The notes under the pieces were generated by a model. The model was given only the letters and a program-made list of their open reading frames with translations. It ran no database searches and had not been told where the DNA came from. Positions 55,101 through 64,000 of a stretch of DNA of 64,000 nucleotides are shown piece by piece. The DNA lies in assembly GCF_001540865.1 (NCBI RefSeq), contig NC_033640.1, positions 4,185,425 through 4,249,424 of the forward strand, given 5' to 3'. Both the position numbers and the translations under genes were made by a program. Origin of the DNA: Ananas comosus (taxonomy: Eukaryota > Streptophyta > Magnoliopsida > Poales > Bromeliaceae). Position 1 is the stretch's first letter. The number at the start of each line of letters is the position of its first letter.

Positions 55101-56771
55101 GACTTGGAGTTGGCGGCGGTGATCTTTGCGCTGAAGTTGTGGAGGCACTACCTATACGGTGCACACTGCGAGATCTACACCGACCACAAAAGTCTGAAGT
55201 ACCTGTTTACCCAGAAGGAGCTGAACATGCGACAGAGGCGGTGGCTAGAGCTATTAAAGGACTATGATGTCGATATTCTCTACCACCCCGGCAAAGCAAA
55301 TGTGGTCGCAGACGCACTTAGCAGAAAGTCGGCGAAGAACCTCGCTTTTGATGTTACCCGGCAAACACCCCTAGGGCTGGAAATGGAGCGGCTGGACCTT
55401 GAAGTGGTCGCTCCCGAGGTCCCGGCCCAGCTGATGGCGCTCGTTATTCAACCGACCTTATTGGAGAGGATCAGAAATTTGCAACCTGCAGATCCGAGTC
55501 TCCAAAAGGTGCGGCGCAACATCGAGGAAGGACGAGATGGCGATTTCAGTGTGGACGCCGGTGGCGCGCTCCGGTTTCGAAACCGGTGGTGCGTGCCCGA
55601 GAATGAAGAGCTTCGCGAGTTGATTCTACAAGAAGCTCACCGATCTCCATACGCGGATCACCCGGGCGGCACCAAGATGTATCATGAGTTGAGAGCACTC
55701 TATTGGTGGCCGGGGATGAAGGCTGATATTGGGCGCTTCGTGGCGAAGTGTTTGACTTGTCAGCAAGTAAAGGCGGAGCGCCGGTTTCCAGCGGGGAAGC
55801 TTCAAAGTCTACCTATTCCCGTCTGGAAATGGGAGGATATATCTATGGATTTCATCGTTGGCTTACCTCGCTCGACAGGGGGACACGACGCAATCTGGGT
55901 GATTGTGGACCGCTTGACGAAGTCAGCACACTTTTTACCGATCCACACCACCTGGGCGGGAGATAAGTTGGCGCAGGTATATCTTGACGAGGTAGTGAGG
56001 TTACACGGGGTGCCGAAATCGATTGTGTCGGATAGAGACCCCAAGTTTACTTCACATTTCTGGAAAAGCCTGCAGGAGGCCCTTGGCACACGGCTCGATT
56101 TCAGCACTGCATTTCATCCCCAGACAGACGGACAAACTGAAAGAACTATTCAGACTCTGGAGGATATGTTGCGAGCGTGTGTCATCGATTACAAAGGAGG
56201 TTGGTGTAAGTATTTGCCGATGGCCGAGTTCGCCTACAACAACAGTTATCACGCTAGTGTGGAGATGGCACCGTTCGAAGCTCTTTATGGGTGGAAGTGC
56301 CGCTCTCCCATTTATTGGAGTGATGTGGGCGAGCGCACGGAATTTGGCCCCGATGTGCTGCGGGAGGCGGAAGAAAAGGTCCGCCTTGCTCGCAAACGGT
56401 TACTCACGGCGCAATCTCGACAACAGAGCTATGCGGATAGGCGCCGACGAGACCTAGAGTTTGCGGTGGGCGACCGTGTCTTCTTGAAGGTCTCGCCTAT
56501 GAGGGGTGTAAGGCGATTTGGAGTTCGTGGAAAATTGAGTCCCCGATATATCGGCCCCTATGAGATCTTGGAGCGGATTGGGACGGTGGTTTATCGGCTC
56601 GCGTTGCCGCCGAAGCTAGCGGATGTGCACAACGTGTTCCACGTCTCCAATCTTCGCAAATACATTTCTGACCCCGAGCACGTGATGTTATACGAACCGC
56701 CGGAACTTCAGGAGGACCTGAGCTACGAGGAGTTTCCGGTGGCGATTACCGCCGCGAAGTGCGCAAGTTAA
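52152..56771 (+). CDS. Tekay Gag-Pol polyprotein, 1539 aa
   Basis: I chose the ATG at 52152; the frame is open 34 codons earlier but without ATG. Gag: alanine-rich N-terminus with a coiled coil near 15-60, core at about 135-300 ([20 protein letters not shown]), two zinc knuckles at 349 and 369. Protease FDTGATYSF has its aspartate at 467. Reverse transcriptase has [16 protein letters not shown] and FIDD with aspartates 802 and 803. RNase H has SDAS (949), YTDHKS and VADALSRK. Integrase has a zinc region (DHPGG, CLTCQQ) and catalytic D1233, D1294 and E1330, an intact DD35E. The C-terminus reaches [12 protein letters not shown] one-base loss near 56745 ends the frame at 56771 and leaves the chromodomain out of frame. 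Confidence 0.93.
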   Translation: MSPRRYARRSAPVPPSAEPEQPRSEEVQELREQVAAMLGAMQRQEARFEQLQEVVERQAAAAAAATAAGDRDPPAPSARTPVAAEGEGIAAVPMAAVPPPASAPPTASGSATLDTTADEVERERALTALMMFMKFKPPTFEGGKVEPSVVESWIDSMETLFEDLYTPEKDKVPFATHCLDKAAKVWWKRLKRDRPSNLPPMLWEEFKKEMFGNYFPDTEKRKLKERFRKLRQGDRSVADYEQEFSHIIDCVPDVVKDDADRAEWFLRGLRPWIYRALQLFQLTTFAEVFNKALWVEHGDAHVREERELLARSQDKGKKRSGGGSGRQSSSRRPPKYPRWQSWGRGPQRCPICGDRGHRAPQCRQRQGRCFNCGQEGHISRDCPTWASSTPLVASTPAPSPYQGGALYVPVAAGRALAPRQPEVTRSAPGGRVFAAQAHAEEPAQAEEPDVVAGMVLINGVRSRAMFDTGATYSFISRAFARIHDIPIEASGKWRVEGPESSFNTYTECSSCPVQVGDWIMPIRMLELTKLETYDVILGMDWLSKYYATIDCKNKSITFREPGQEEFVYRACRSSCFVATVSATRARKLVNGGCAAFLATVVEVDRVVPKLEDLSVVREFPDVFPTELAGMPPDREIEFVIDLIPGTAPISKAPYRMAPAELRELRDQLQDLLDKGFIRPSVSPWGAPVLFVRKKDGSFRLCVDYRELNKVTIKNKYPLPRIDDLFDQLQGSRVYSKIDLQSGYHQLKIKPEDIQKTAFRTRYGHYEYTVMPFGLTNAPAAFMDLMNRVFKACLDRFVVVFIDDILVYSRNDEEHAEHLRTVLQILREEKLFAKLKKCDFWLREVAFLGHVISEGGVSVDPRKVEAVENWPRPTNVTEVRSFVGLAGYYRRFVEGFSKIVTPLTGLTQKGVKFIWSDECDRSFNELKKRLTSAPILALPVQGEDFVVYSDASYLGLGCVLMQGGRVIAYASRQLKDHEKNYPIHDLELAAVIFALKLWRHYLYGAHCEIYTDHKSLKYLFTQKELNMRQRRWLELLKDYDVDILYHPGKANVVADALSRKSAKNLAFDVTRQTPLGLEMERLDLEVVAPEVPAQLMALVIQPTLLERIRNLQPADPSLQKVRRNIEEGRDGDFSVDAGGALRFRNRWCVPENEELRELILQEAHRSPYADHPGGTKMYHELRALYWWPGMKADIGRFVAKCLTCQQVKAERRFPAGKLQSLPIPVWKWEDISMDFIVGLPRSTGGHDAIWVIVDRLTKSAHFLPIHTTWAGDKLAQVYLDEVVRLHGVPKSIVSDRDPKFTSHFWKSLQEALGTRLDFSTAFHPQTDGQTERTIQTLEDMLRACVIDYKGGWCKYLPMAEFAYNNSYHASVEMAPFEALYGWKCRSPIYWSDVGERTEFGPDVLREAEEKVRLARKRLLTAQSRQQSYADRRRRDLEFAVGDRVFLKVSPMRGVRRFGVRGKLSPRYIGPYEILERIGTVVYRLALPPKLADVHNVFHVSNLRKYISDPEHVMLYEPPELQEDLSYEEFPVAITAAKCAS

Positions 56772-56887
56772 GGAACCGAAAAATTCCTTATGTCCGAGTC
56801 CGGTGGAGCAATCATGATGATCGCGAAGCCACCTGGGAGCTCGAGGAGGAGATGAAGGCGAATCATCCTCGCTTGTTCGAGGATTAA
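56745..56887 (+). pseudogene. chromodomain displaced by a frameshift
   Basis: In the -1 frame relative to gag-pol, 56760-56887 reads [14 protein letters not shown] and EATWELEEEM before a TAA. This is the Tekay-type chromodomain that normally ends the polyprotein and reads histone marks. It can only be made by frameshifting, so this copy probably lacks targeting although its enzymes look complete. Confidence 0.8.
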
Positions 56888-56965
56888 ATCGAGGTATGAG
56901 TTTAGAAGTTGAGATTCTAATTAAGTTTTGTGGTATTGAGTTCGTTTCGAGGACGAAACTATTTT

Positions 56966-56978
56966 AAGGTGGGAAGGA
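56966..56978 (+). promoter_or_regulatory. polypurine tract
   Basis: AAGGTGGGAAGGA directly before the 3' LTR, after the conserved CGAGGACGAAAC tail. Confidence 0.88.
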
Positions 56979-59438
56979 TGTAAGGAAGTGAATCCTCAAA
57001 ATCCGTGGATTAGACTTCGGTTCAGAATCGACTAGTTGTCAAGCGCGTAGGCTTCGGAAAGTCCGAAGGTGATTATAATGCGTAAAGTGCATTAAAGAAG
57101 GGTCCGTGAGAGCACCAAGTACAAAACTTGCACTGGAGCAGAAATGCTCTCGGGGACCGGTCCCTGGCAGGGAGGGACCGGTTCCATCGTGCTGGACGGC
57201 GGGAGTCTCTGATGAGACCGGTCCCTGGCAGGCAGGGACCGGTTCCCGAACGTTGGCTCAGCGAGAGAAGCCGGAATTTGGCTAAGTCCCGAAAGTGTTG
57301 CTCTCGAGAACCGGTCTCTCGGACGAGGACCGGTCTCCCGGGGACCGGTCTCTCAGGCAAGGACCGGTTCCTGAACGCGAAATCCCCTCTGCCTGGTTGT
57401 GCAGCTTTCGGGGACCAGTCTCCCCGAGTAGGGACCGGTCCCTCGCTGCGAAAATGGCCCATGGAAGGCTGTTTCAGGAAATGAAAAGTTGAGGGGGCTA
57501 TCTGTAAAATGGCCTATATGAGGGCTTGGGGACCCCTCTCTCTCCCTCAGTTGCTCTCTTTCCTTCTTTCACCCTTTTCTCTCTCTCTCTAGGAAAGAAA
57601 AGAAGGAGAAGAAGAAGGAGTAGAAGAAGATGAAGGAAAAAGAAGAGAGAAAGGAAGGAGAAGGCTAAGAAGAAGAAGAAGGTCATCTTCTTCTCTCCCT
57701 CTTCAAGCTTGGAGCTTGGTATAAAGGTAAGCTTTAAACCCTTTAATGGTATTTTTTTAGGGTTTTGGGGTTTTATGATTTGGAGATGGTTCGAATGGAA
57801 CCTAGAGAAGACGAATAGGTGGTTCGAGCTCGAAATCGAAGCTCGCACCACGGATTTCTTCCCCGTTGCCGTTCTAGGGCACGGATTTGGGATTTTGGTA
57901 AATCTAGGGTTTTGATCTATTTTAATAGGTCGCATACCTAATTGCTAGGTCCCGGAACGCGTCGGCGAAGTCGGTTTCTCGATCCGACGAGCGGGTGCGG
58001 AGAAATCGCCGAATCGGGTACTCGAGGGCTCGCTTCGCCCCGAGGAGTTGAAGCAGCGTGCAAAGACCGCAGCGTCGAGTTCTCTATCATCGCGGCATCG
58101 CCAAGAGGTGGGTGGTGTCCATCCCGAAGCAATCGGGCTCCCTTCTACGTCTTAGTACATGTCGATTATTGCATCTTGTATTATTGCATTATAGGATGAT
58201 TATGCATTGCCTTTCCTTATGCCTTCCTTGATGATATCGTAGCATGTATTGGATATTTGACATAGCGGATTGATAAGGATTGGGTCGAGACTTGTGAATC
58301 CTATAGTGCAGAGAAAGTGATGGGCTCAATGGTTGGTCTAATGTTAAACAAAGAACGAGTGGCATCTAGTCGATAGTAAACAATGGACGAGTGGCAATTT
58401 AGTTGATAGTAAGCAAAAGAACAAATGACACATATGAGTCGTAGTGTATGTGAAACCTATGGACTATATGATGATTGTAACCCTAGAGGATAGGGTATTC
58501 TCGAGACGAGGATTGGATCATGCTCACGGTCTGTTTCTAAATCTTGTGATGGAAGCCCCACACAAGTAGTGCGCTCCGGATGTTGGTCACGTGGGATTGC
58601 CTATTTTGGGTCCCAAGGGATTGCCTATTTTAGGCCCCGGCAGACGGTCTCGGTTCGTAGTGCGAGTTGACCCTCCCTACCTTCGAGATGGCTAGTGAGC
58701 AGTAGGCTCCTTCAGGGAAGCCACGAGATTAAGAAACAAGTAAATGAGATTGATGAACGAGTAAATAGCTTTACCTTTGGACATGATAATGGGTTAGTTG
58801 TTTATCTATTTCATTGTACATGCATTCATATATTTATGATTGGGCATAGTAGCGTAGCTTTACTTCTGTCATTTACCGCTTTCCTTATCTATCTATCTAT
58901 CGATTATCTACTTGTGCCCGCTTGGACCTAGTGGGGAGATCGGCGGAGTCGGCGGCCGAACCCACTGGGAACTAAGAAAGTTAGTTCTCACCCCTATTTT
59001 ACTACAGGTTCGAGTTCGGGTGTCCCCGGTGAGCGTGAGGATCGTGGTAAGGGCCCGGCGCTCTAGTCGCATTAGCTATCTTCCTTTTGCATTAGCCGTC
59101 ACCCCTTTTGGTATTGAGAGTAGATGTTGTATAGGGTGAGGTTGAGTGATTGTATTTGTATTTTGGAAGATGTAATTAAATGTATTAAGTCAAATGAATG
59201 TAATAGATAGCCTCTTCTCTCTTTCTGTACTTGTATATATTTTTATACTTGTATCTTGCTCTCGTCTTGTTAGCACTGGTGGTGCATCTTGATCGTGTAT
59301 TTATGAATTGATTCCTGGGTAAATTCTTATACATAATCTGTTGGTTAGCCTTGGGCGGACAGGGGAGGTCCTGTCCGTTCGGCATCTGTTCGACGCGCCC
59401 GGGCCGGAACAAATTGGTAGCGGTCCCGGGGCGTGACA
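56979..59438 (+). repeat. 3' LTR
   Basis: Starts TGTAAGGAAGTG and ends GGGGCGTGACA. It has the same layout as the 5' LTR: palindromes 57149-57440, TATA 57513, donor near 57727. It differs by scattered substitutions and by a short tandem duplication of GGGATTGCCTATTTT near 58592-58637 that the 5' LTR lacks. Confidence 0.93.
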
Positions 59439-59443
59439 CCTGT
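59439..59443. repeat. target-site duplication, right (CCTGT)
   Basis: Matches 49335-49339. Confidence 0.92.
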
Positions 59444-60582
59444 GGGCCTAGTAGTACCTCGATGTGAGGTAGGAGGGTCGTGCTCGTAAAGTCAGCATGC
59501 GTAGGCAAGAGTTGCCTAATGTTGGACTTAGTGTGGAGCGCTATAGAGGCATGTGACATTCGAGTAGAATTACTCGTGGAGTGCGAACTAGGTTCAGCCG
59601 AGCGAGTGAGTTGGCAGTAGCACTTGAGCTTTGCTAGGTGTGAAGCGTGCCAGGGATCACTCGTAGGGCGAATGGCTCGCACTAGGTGCTTTGGAGCCGG
59701 TAGTGATACGTGTGCTCGATAGAGCATGTCATGCGATCGATAGTATACCGAGAGTTCGGTTGTGACCCAACCCGGGGATTTGATGCGGTTTGGGGTCATG
59801 GTTGCTCTTGGTTGGAGTGTGTACGAATTCCCAAGTGAGAATTTCGCCCGATGATGATTGGGTCTGCATTTGCGAGCAAGTGACACTGCGTTTTGAGACA
59901 GGTGAGGCGATAGGCCTTTGTGGCACTGGCGGCCTGTGGGCCACCTATGAAATTGAGAAAAGCGATTTGGCAGATAGCCTTATCGAGGAGTTTGGCTTGG
60001 ATTCACGAACGGAGTGTTCGTGTGAGCTTATTGCGAAAGTAATTTGACGTTGACTGTGGCATATGGTATCAGACGATGAAGTGCTCTAGGTGAGACCTTG
60101 AGCTAATGGCAAGCCACGTGTAGTTTGAGGATTGGAATTGGGATACGCCGAGGTGGGCCATCTCACGTTAGAGCTAAAGGTCAGTGAGGAGTTGGAGCAC
60201 TCACGATGGAACGATGCACCGGTGATATTGCTTCTAAGCAATGTCGGTGATCGAATCGGAATGTATTTCCTGAAGGGAAGGTGAATGCAAAGAAGAGTTC
60301 TTTGTGTACCGAGTGTCGAGTGGTGTTGGAGCGCGTAGAGTCATCGAGTATCGACTTGCGCTGCCGCTATGATTTGCAAGACCCGTGATGCACTTTTGTA
60401 TCACACTTTGCAAATGTATTTAGGATTGAACCCACGTCCTTCAGTATGAGCTGCTTCTGTAACCACGATAGTGTGAAGCCGCTCTGGAGTGGGAGAATGA
60501 GTTGGTACCCTCAATTGCTCGAGGAGCTGAATTGAGCGTGGTTTGAATTTCGCGGACGAAATTCTTTTTAAGGGGTGGAGAA
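59444..60582 (+). pseudogene. decayed pol end of the older gypsy element
   Basis: Most of this is unreadable. Near 60340-60420 broken frames still show YRLALPL followed by traces of the integrase C-terminus of the intact element. Near 60475-60520 EAALEWENELVPSI corresponds to the chromodomain end (EATWELEEEM in the young copy). Then come the CGCGGACGAAAT tail and AAGGGGTGGAGAA purine tract before the LTR. It has many stops and no usable frame. Confidence 0.65.
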
Positions 60583-62331
60583 TGTAATATACCGGATTTT
60601 AATATAAAAGTAAAAATAAATAAAAATAGTGTCAGATACTATTTTTATTGGATTTAAAAAAGTAAAATATAAGTCGGAAACGACTTGTGCTGAAATCGGA
60701 ATGAAAATAGAAAATTTTGAAATTTTCTGTGAGAAACGAGGCTGATATTTTAGCAAAAAATGCACGGTGTTAGAAAATTATGAAAACTTGGAAATATGTC
60801 GGAATTATTTTTATGAGGCTAGATTTAAAGTTTCATGTCAATCCGACATCCGGAATGTGGAAAATAAAATCCGACTGCTATCTGCTAGAGATTACAGTTC
60901 GGTAGAGCTTTCGATGACCAAATATGGTCCAAACTGAAAAGTTAAGATATATTCCATTTATTTAGCAAAAATCGAGCCTGACTGTCAAATTTGAGCGCAA
61001 ATGGACATTTAGAAGGGCCGGCGAAAAGTATATGTACCTAAGCTGCTAAACTGAATGTAAGCTATATTAAGTTGGGGGGGCTAACCTAGTGTCATAAACA
61101 TAGGTTGAACAAGTAAACCTAGAGTCGAGATCTAGGTAGAGATGACATAGAACCTAGCGATTGAACCTAGGTTGAGGATTATAGTGGTAGCAGGGCCAAT
61201 ATGATATGCATGGGTCGAACCTAGATAGGTCAACAGCATAGGGTGTGTCACTACCCTTGAGATGTAGAAAATGGATTCTGGAATCCCAAGACTTATGGAA
61301 CGCTAAGAGTGGTGTTGGGCATGTGCAACGATTTCGCCGCCCGGGGCTAAACCATGGCTGGGCGTGTGCGACGATTTCGCCGCCAGATGGTTAAGCCAGT
61401 TTATGGATTATGCTGCCGGTTGACTTGAGCCATGGCTGGGCATGTGCGACGATTTCGCCGCCGGGTGGCTAAGTCAATGAACGCGGTGGGCTGTTGTAGC
61501 AACCAGAGCGCGGATTATCCACAGATGATTGACTCAAGACCAAGTCGAGTGGATAGTTTGGTTAAGGTAAAAGTAACCTTAAGAAAGATTGGCAAGTGAC
61601 CATAATGTGGCTAAGAGTAAAGAATAAAGATCAGCTAATGCTAAAGATTAGCAAATAATAAAGAACGAATAATAATAAAGAATGGCTAAGAATAAAGAGT
61701 AGAATCAATTAATTTACTTGCATAAGTTGCATGATTTGCATAGTTGCATATTGAGAGGCATAACATGTATTTCAATACTTGAATATATATGTCTGTTGTA
61801 TCTCTGTTGAACTAATATGTTGCAGTGCCTCCTTGGACCTGGTGGGTTGAGCTTTTCCCTTGGGTGGCCGTACCCACTGGGAACTATGGACAATAGTTCT
61901 CACCCCCGTGTTGTTTTTGATACAGGTTCACACGCGAGCGGCGCGGCGGCGCGAGGAAAGGGCGTAGCTCCGTAGATAGCGGCCCTACCCCGAGCCTTGA
62001 GATGGCGGTACCCCGATGTGGTTTAGCTTAGGGGTTTCATAAGCTAAAGAGCAAACTTGTAATAAATTCTAGTAACTCGGATTGTATTTGGAAGTTGTGA
62101 AATGTAACATGTAATTGTGATGTAAAATGCATCTAATGTGAATGCTTGTAATAGCTAGTTGTTTTATGTTGTTTGATACTTATGCAATCATTGCTTGAAT
62201 ACTGTTCCTTGTTGGAATCTCTTGTATTGTATTAATTGCGACGCTTAGGACGTACAGGAGAAACTCTGTCCGTTCCGCGATCTATTGGCGTACTTGAACC
62301 TGACCAAATAGGCGGGGCACGGGGCATGACA
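60583..62331 (+). repeat. 3' LTR of the older gypsy element
   Basis: Starts TGTAATATACCGG after a purine tract and ends GGGGCATGACA. It carries the conserved CCCACTGGGAACTA...AGTTCTCACCCCC block at about 61866-61905. It has no ACCGGT palindrome cluster. An AATAAAG-rich stretch lies at 61615-61690. Confidence 0.75.
61314..61475. repeat. three copies of a GGCTGGGC-TGTGCGACGATTTCGCCGCC unit
   Basis: Copies at about 61314, 61361 and 61435, spaced 47 and 74 bp apart, each followed by a CATGG- or GGCTAAG-type spacer. They lie in the LTR of the older element; function unknown. Confidence 0.85.
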
Positions 62332-63410
62332 GTTCGGACCCTACATGCAGGGTCCGGACCCCGAGAGCACTCCAAATACAAAAATTTTCGAAATTTTCTA
62401 ATCTTACTCTCCAAGGTCCTTTTTAGTCCCTTACACCCTTATAAGTCATTCCGATCACTCGGAACACTCAACGGACCTCTCTAAAGCGTCCATTACCTTA
62501 CTTTGGTTAATTTGACTAAAGTTCGGTTTAGCGCACCAAGGACTCGGTACACTACAGTGCTAGAATTCGGGCTCCACAATTTATGGTCGCCGCTTTCACT
62601 CGACCCACGACAAACGAAGCCGAAATGAAGTTTTTCCCCAATATCTCGACATAGACTTGTCGGAATTCCAATCCGAGTCTCCCAACGCGTCAGTTTATCC
62701 ACCAATTAGGACTACAAGAGATCAAACCCAAGTTAGATCTCAATCCTACAAAAACCCTAAATGTGAACCTAGGGTTTCCATAATCAACAAACACCTAATT
62801 TTCTTAGGGATTCATGGTTTAACCTAGCATATCATCTTCTAGAAACCACAACTAGAAGAAAATTAACTAAACCCTAGCTCATATTCACATGAACTCACCT
62901 CAAGTTCTAGCTTTCTCCTCAACCCCTTACACAAGAGCTAGCTTCTTCCCCAAGCAAGCTTCCTTCTCCTCCAAACTCCACTCTTGGAGCAAACCCTGGA
63001 GAGAGAAAGAAAAAAAGGGAGAGAGTAGAGAGTGAGAAAGCTTCTAGAGAGAGAGAGCTTTCTCTTTGTTGGTGGGAAAATGAAAGGGAAATGACACAAT
63101 ACCCCCTCATATAAGGCTTCCCACTTGCACATTTACACCAAGGGCCCTCACTAATATAACATTTTGGACCAACCCAACTTTCCACGCGTACGGGGTCCGG
63201 ACCCTACAACCATGGTCCGAACCCCGAGAGCATTTCCAGCACAATCTCGCTTGGAACTCCACACTTTGCTCTCCAAGGCCCCAACCACTGGTTTAGAGTA
63301 CTCCGAAGCACTCAGAATAATTAACGAACCTCACCGAGTCGGCCGTTACCACACTTCGGTCAATTTGACCGAAGTTCGGTACATCCTACCGAGATTTCGA
63401 TATGTTACAC
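62332..63410 (-). repeat. minus-strand LTR sequence with TCCGGA palindromes
   Basis: Two related U3-like segments face minus: 62332-62560 and 63185-63410. Both hold GGGTCCGGACCC-type palindromes (at 62335-62365 and 63190-63225) followed by the same CCGAGAGCA word. Between them, in minus order from 63115, are a TATA box (CTTATATGAGG), a CT-rich leader (63065-62995) and a donor GAG|GTGAGT at 62898. The right end GTTACA at 63410 fits an LTR start on minus. How the two segments relate is unclear. No coding region. Confidence 0.55.
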
Positions 63411-63815
63411 TACTGGAAACTATTTTATAGTTCTCAGCCCTATATTTTACAGGCCCATTCATGAGCAGCGCGACAGCGCGAGGAAACGACGTAGCTTGAT
63501 AGTTAGTGTATTGCCATTGTTACAAAGATACATCTATCCTTAGCCAACGTATTTTAAGGGTATAGAAATAAAAATGTAATAACAATTTAATTATAGTTGA
63601 AATAGTAAATGTAATGTGAATGTGATGAATCCATGTAATAGTTAGATGTTTAAAGTTTATGATGTTTTCTTATACAATCTGTGTACTGATTTTGTTCCTC
63701 TTTAGAATGTTTTGAATTGTACTAATTGTGATGGCTTGGACAAATAGTAAAAAATTCTATCTGTTCGGCGGGTCTCGCGCACGTGCACGTGTAGAACTAA
63801 AGTTGTCCAAATATC
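63411..63815 (+). repeat. LTR U5 fragment related to 61860-62331
   Basis: CTACTGGAAACTATTTTATAGTTCTCA and GCGCGAGGAAA...GTAGCT match the LTR at 61866-61975 in order. The end near 63720-63815 resembles the terminal 100 bp of that LTR. It is cut on the left by the minus-strand LTR. Confidence 0.55.
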
Positions 63816-64000
63816 CGTTATACCGGACCCAACCCGGACCCTACCCCGACCCTATCCGGACCCGATAAAAAAATGGATAGTATACGAGTAAAAAAAATTA
63901 CTCATTAAAATTTCTGGTACGGATCCAAATATTTTATACCAATACCTAATTTGGACCCGACCTGAACCCAACGTTTAAATGGGTAGGGTCCATAATAGTT
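63816..64000. repeat. GGACCC-rich repeat, end of window
   Basis: Degenerate CCCGGACCC and ACCCGACC words recur, a pattern I associate with ends of small hAT-like elements in plants. No terminal repeat or target duplication can be tested because the window ends. Confidence 0.35.

Larger units (their letters stand above)
49340..59438 (+). mobile_element. young full-length Tekay-lineage Ty3/Gypsy element
   Basis: TG...CA LTRs of 2445 and 2460 bp, a 5-bp target duplication CCTGT, an iMet PBS, a polypurine tract and a long gag-pol ORF are all present. The Tekay assignment rests on the fused gag-pol, the RT/integrase type and the chromodomain remnant after integrase. By eye the two LTRs differ at a few percent of positions, many of them C/T changes, so the insertion is fairly recent but not brand new. 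Confidence 0.92.
48431..62331 (+). mobile_element. older decayed Tekay-related gypsy element, host of the young insertion
   Basis: Left internal part 48431-49339 and right internal part 59444-60582 are separated by the young Tekay element, and a 3' LTR follows (60583-62331). The 5' LTR and most of gag-pol are missing. Coding traces carry many stops. CCTGT is duplicated at the junctions (49335-49339 and 59439-59443). Confidence 0.7.

Noticed and set aside
60060..60080. ATATGGTATCAGACGATG at about 60060 as a PBS.
   Set aside because: Only the first 9-10 bases match iMet tRNA, and no LTR end precedes it; it lies inside decayed pol.

Overview
The window is transposon-rich plant nuclear DNA with no intact host gene that I can recognise. 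The organism is a flowering plant, probably a monocot. A tRNA-derived SINE near 33.5 kb resembles repeats I associate with pineapple-like genomes, but I hold the species guess loosely. Nearly everything that codes belongs to retrotransposons: Ty3/Gypsy of the Tekay and Tat lineages, a Ty1/Copia-type element carrying only gag, and LINE fragments. Two non-autonomous DNA transposons (hAT and CACTA) are also present.

Layout. Bases 1-17650 look like plant mitochondrial non-coding DNA moved to the nucleus: near-balanced composition, short random ORFs, old LINE pieces. They include a perfect tandem repeat of exactly 4000 bp (133-4132 and 4133-8132). Bases 17651-18640 are T-rich nuclear sequence. Bases 18641-21505 hold a decayed Tekay-type gypsy end. 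From about 22.6 to 35.3 kb lies an old Tat-lineage element with gag, protease, reverse transcriptase, two RNase H domains and integrase on the plus strand, all riddled with stops. Its 3' part carries an antisense, intron-containing plant-mobile-domain gene. A hAT element with a perfect 8-bp target duplication splits its gag, and a CACTA element that itself holds a SINE splits the antisense gene. Bases 35263-39848 are a Copia-like element with LTR, PBS and gag but no pol. From 39849 to 48430 there are minus-strand gypsy LTRs, a 100-N gap and a stretch that looks like unpolished long-read sequence. A young Tekay element (49340-59438) has two LTRs, a 5-bp target duplication CCTGT, tRNA-iMet PBS, PPT and a 1539-codon gag-pol ORF. 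It sits inside an older decayed Tekay relative (48431-62331). The window ends in further LTR pieces and a GGACCC-rich repeat.

How the parts relate. The LTRs share a promoter layout: a cluster of short GC-rich palindromes (ACCGGT, TCCGGA or TGGCCA core) ends about 55-80 bp upstream of a TATA-like box. In the Gypsy-type LTRs a CT-rich leader and a consensus 5' splice donor follow. The ACCGGT form, with its spacer text, is shared between Gypsy and Copia LTRs. The donor inside the LTR pairs with a good acceptor just before the gag ATG of the intact Tekay element, suggesting a spliced gag-pol mRNA that lacks the PBS. These are the most interesting unexplained signals.

Assembly caution. Four single Ns occur, two flanked by exact 197-bp duplications. 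With the exact 4000-bp repeat, the 100-N gap and the indel-rich patch at 42-44 kb, they show that parts of this window are assembly products.
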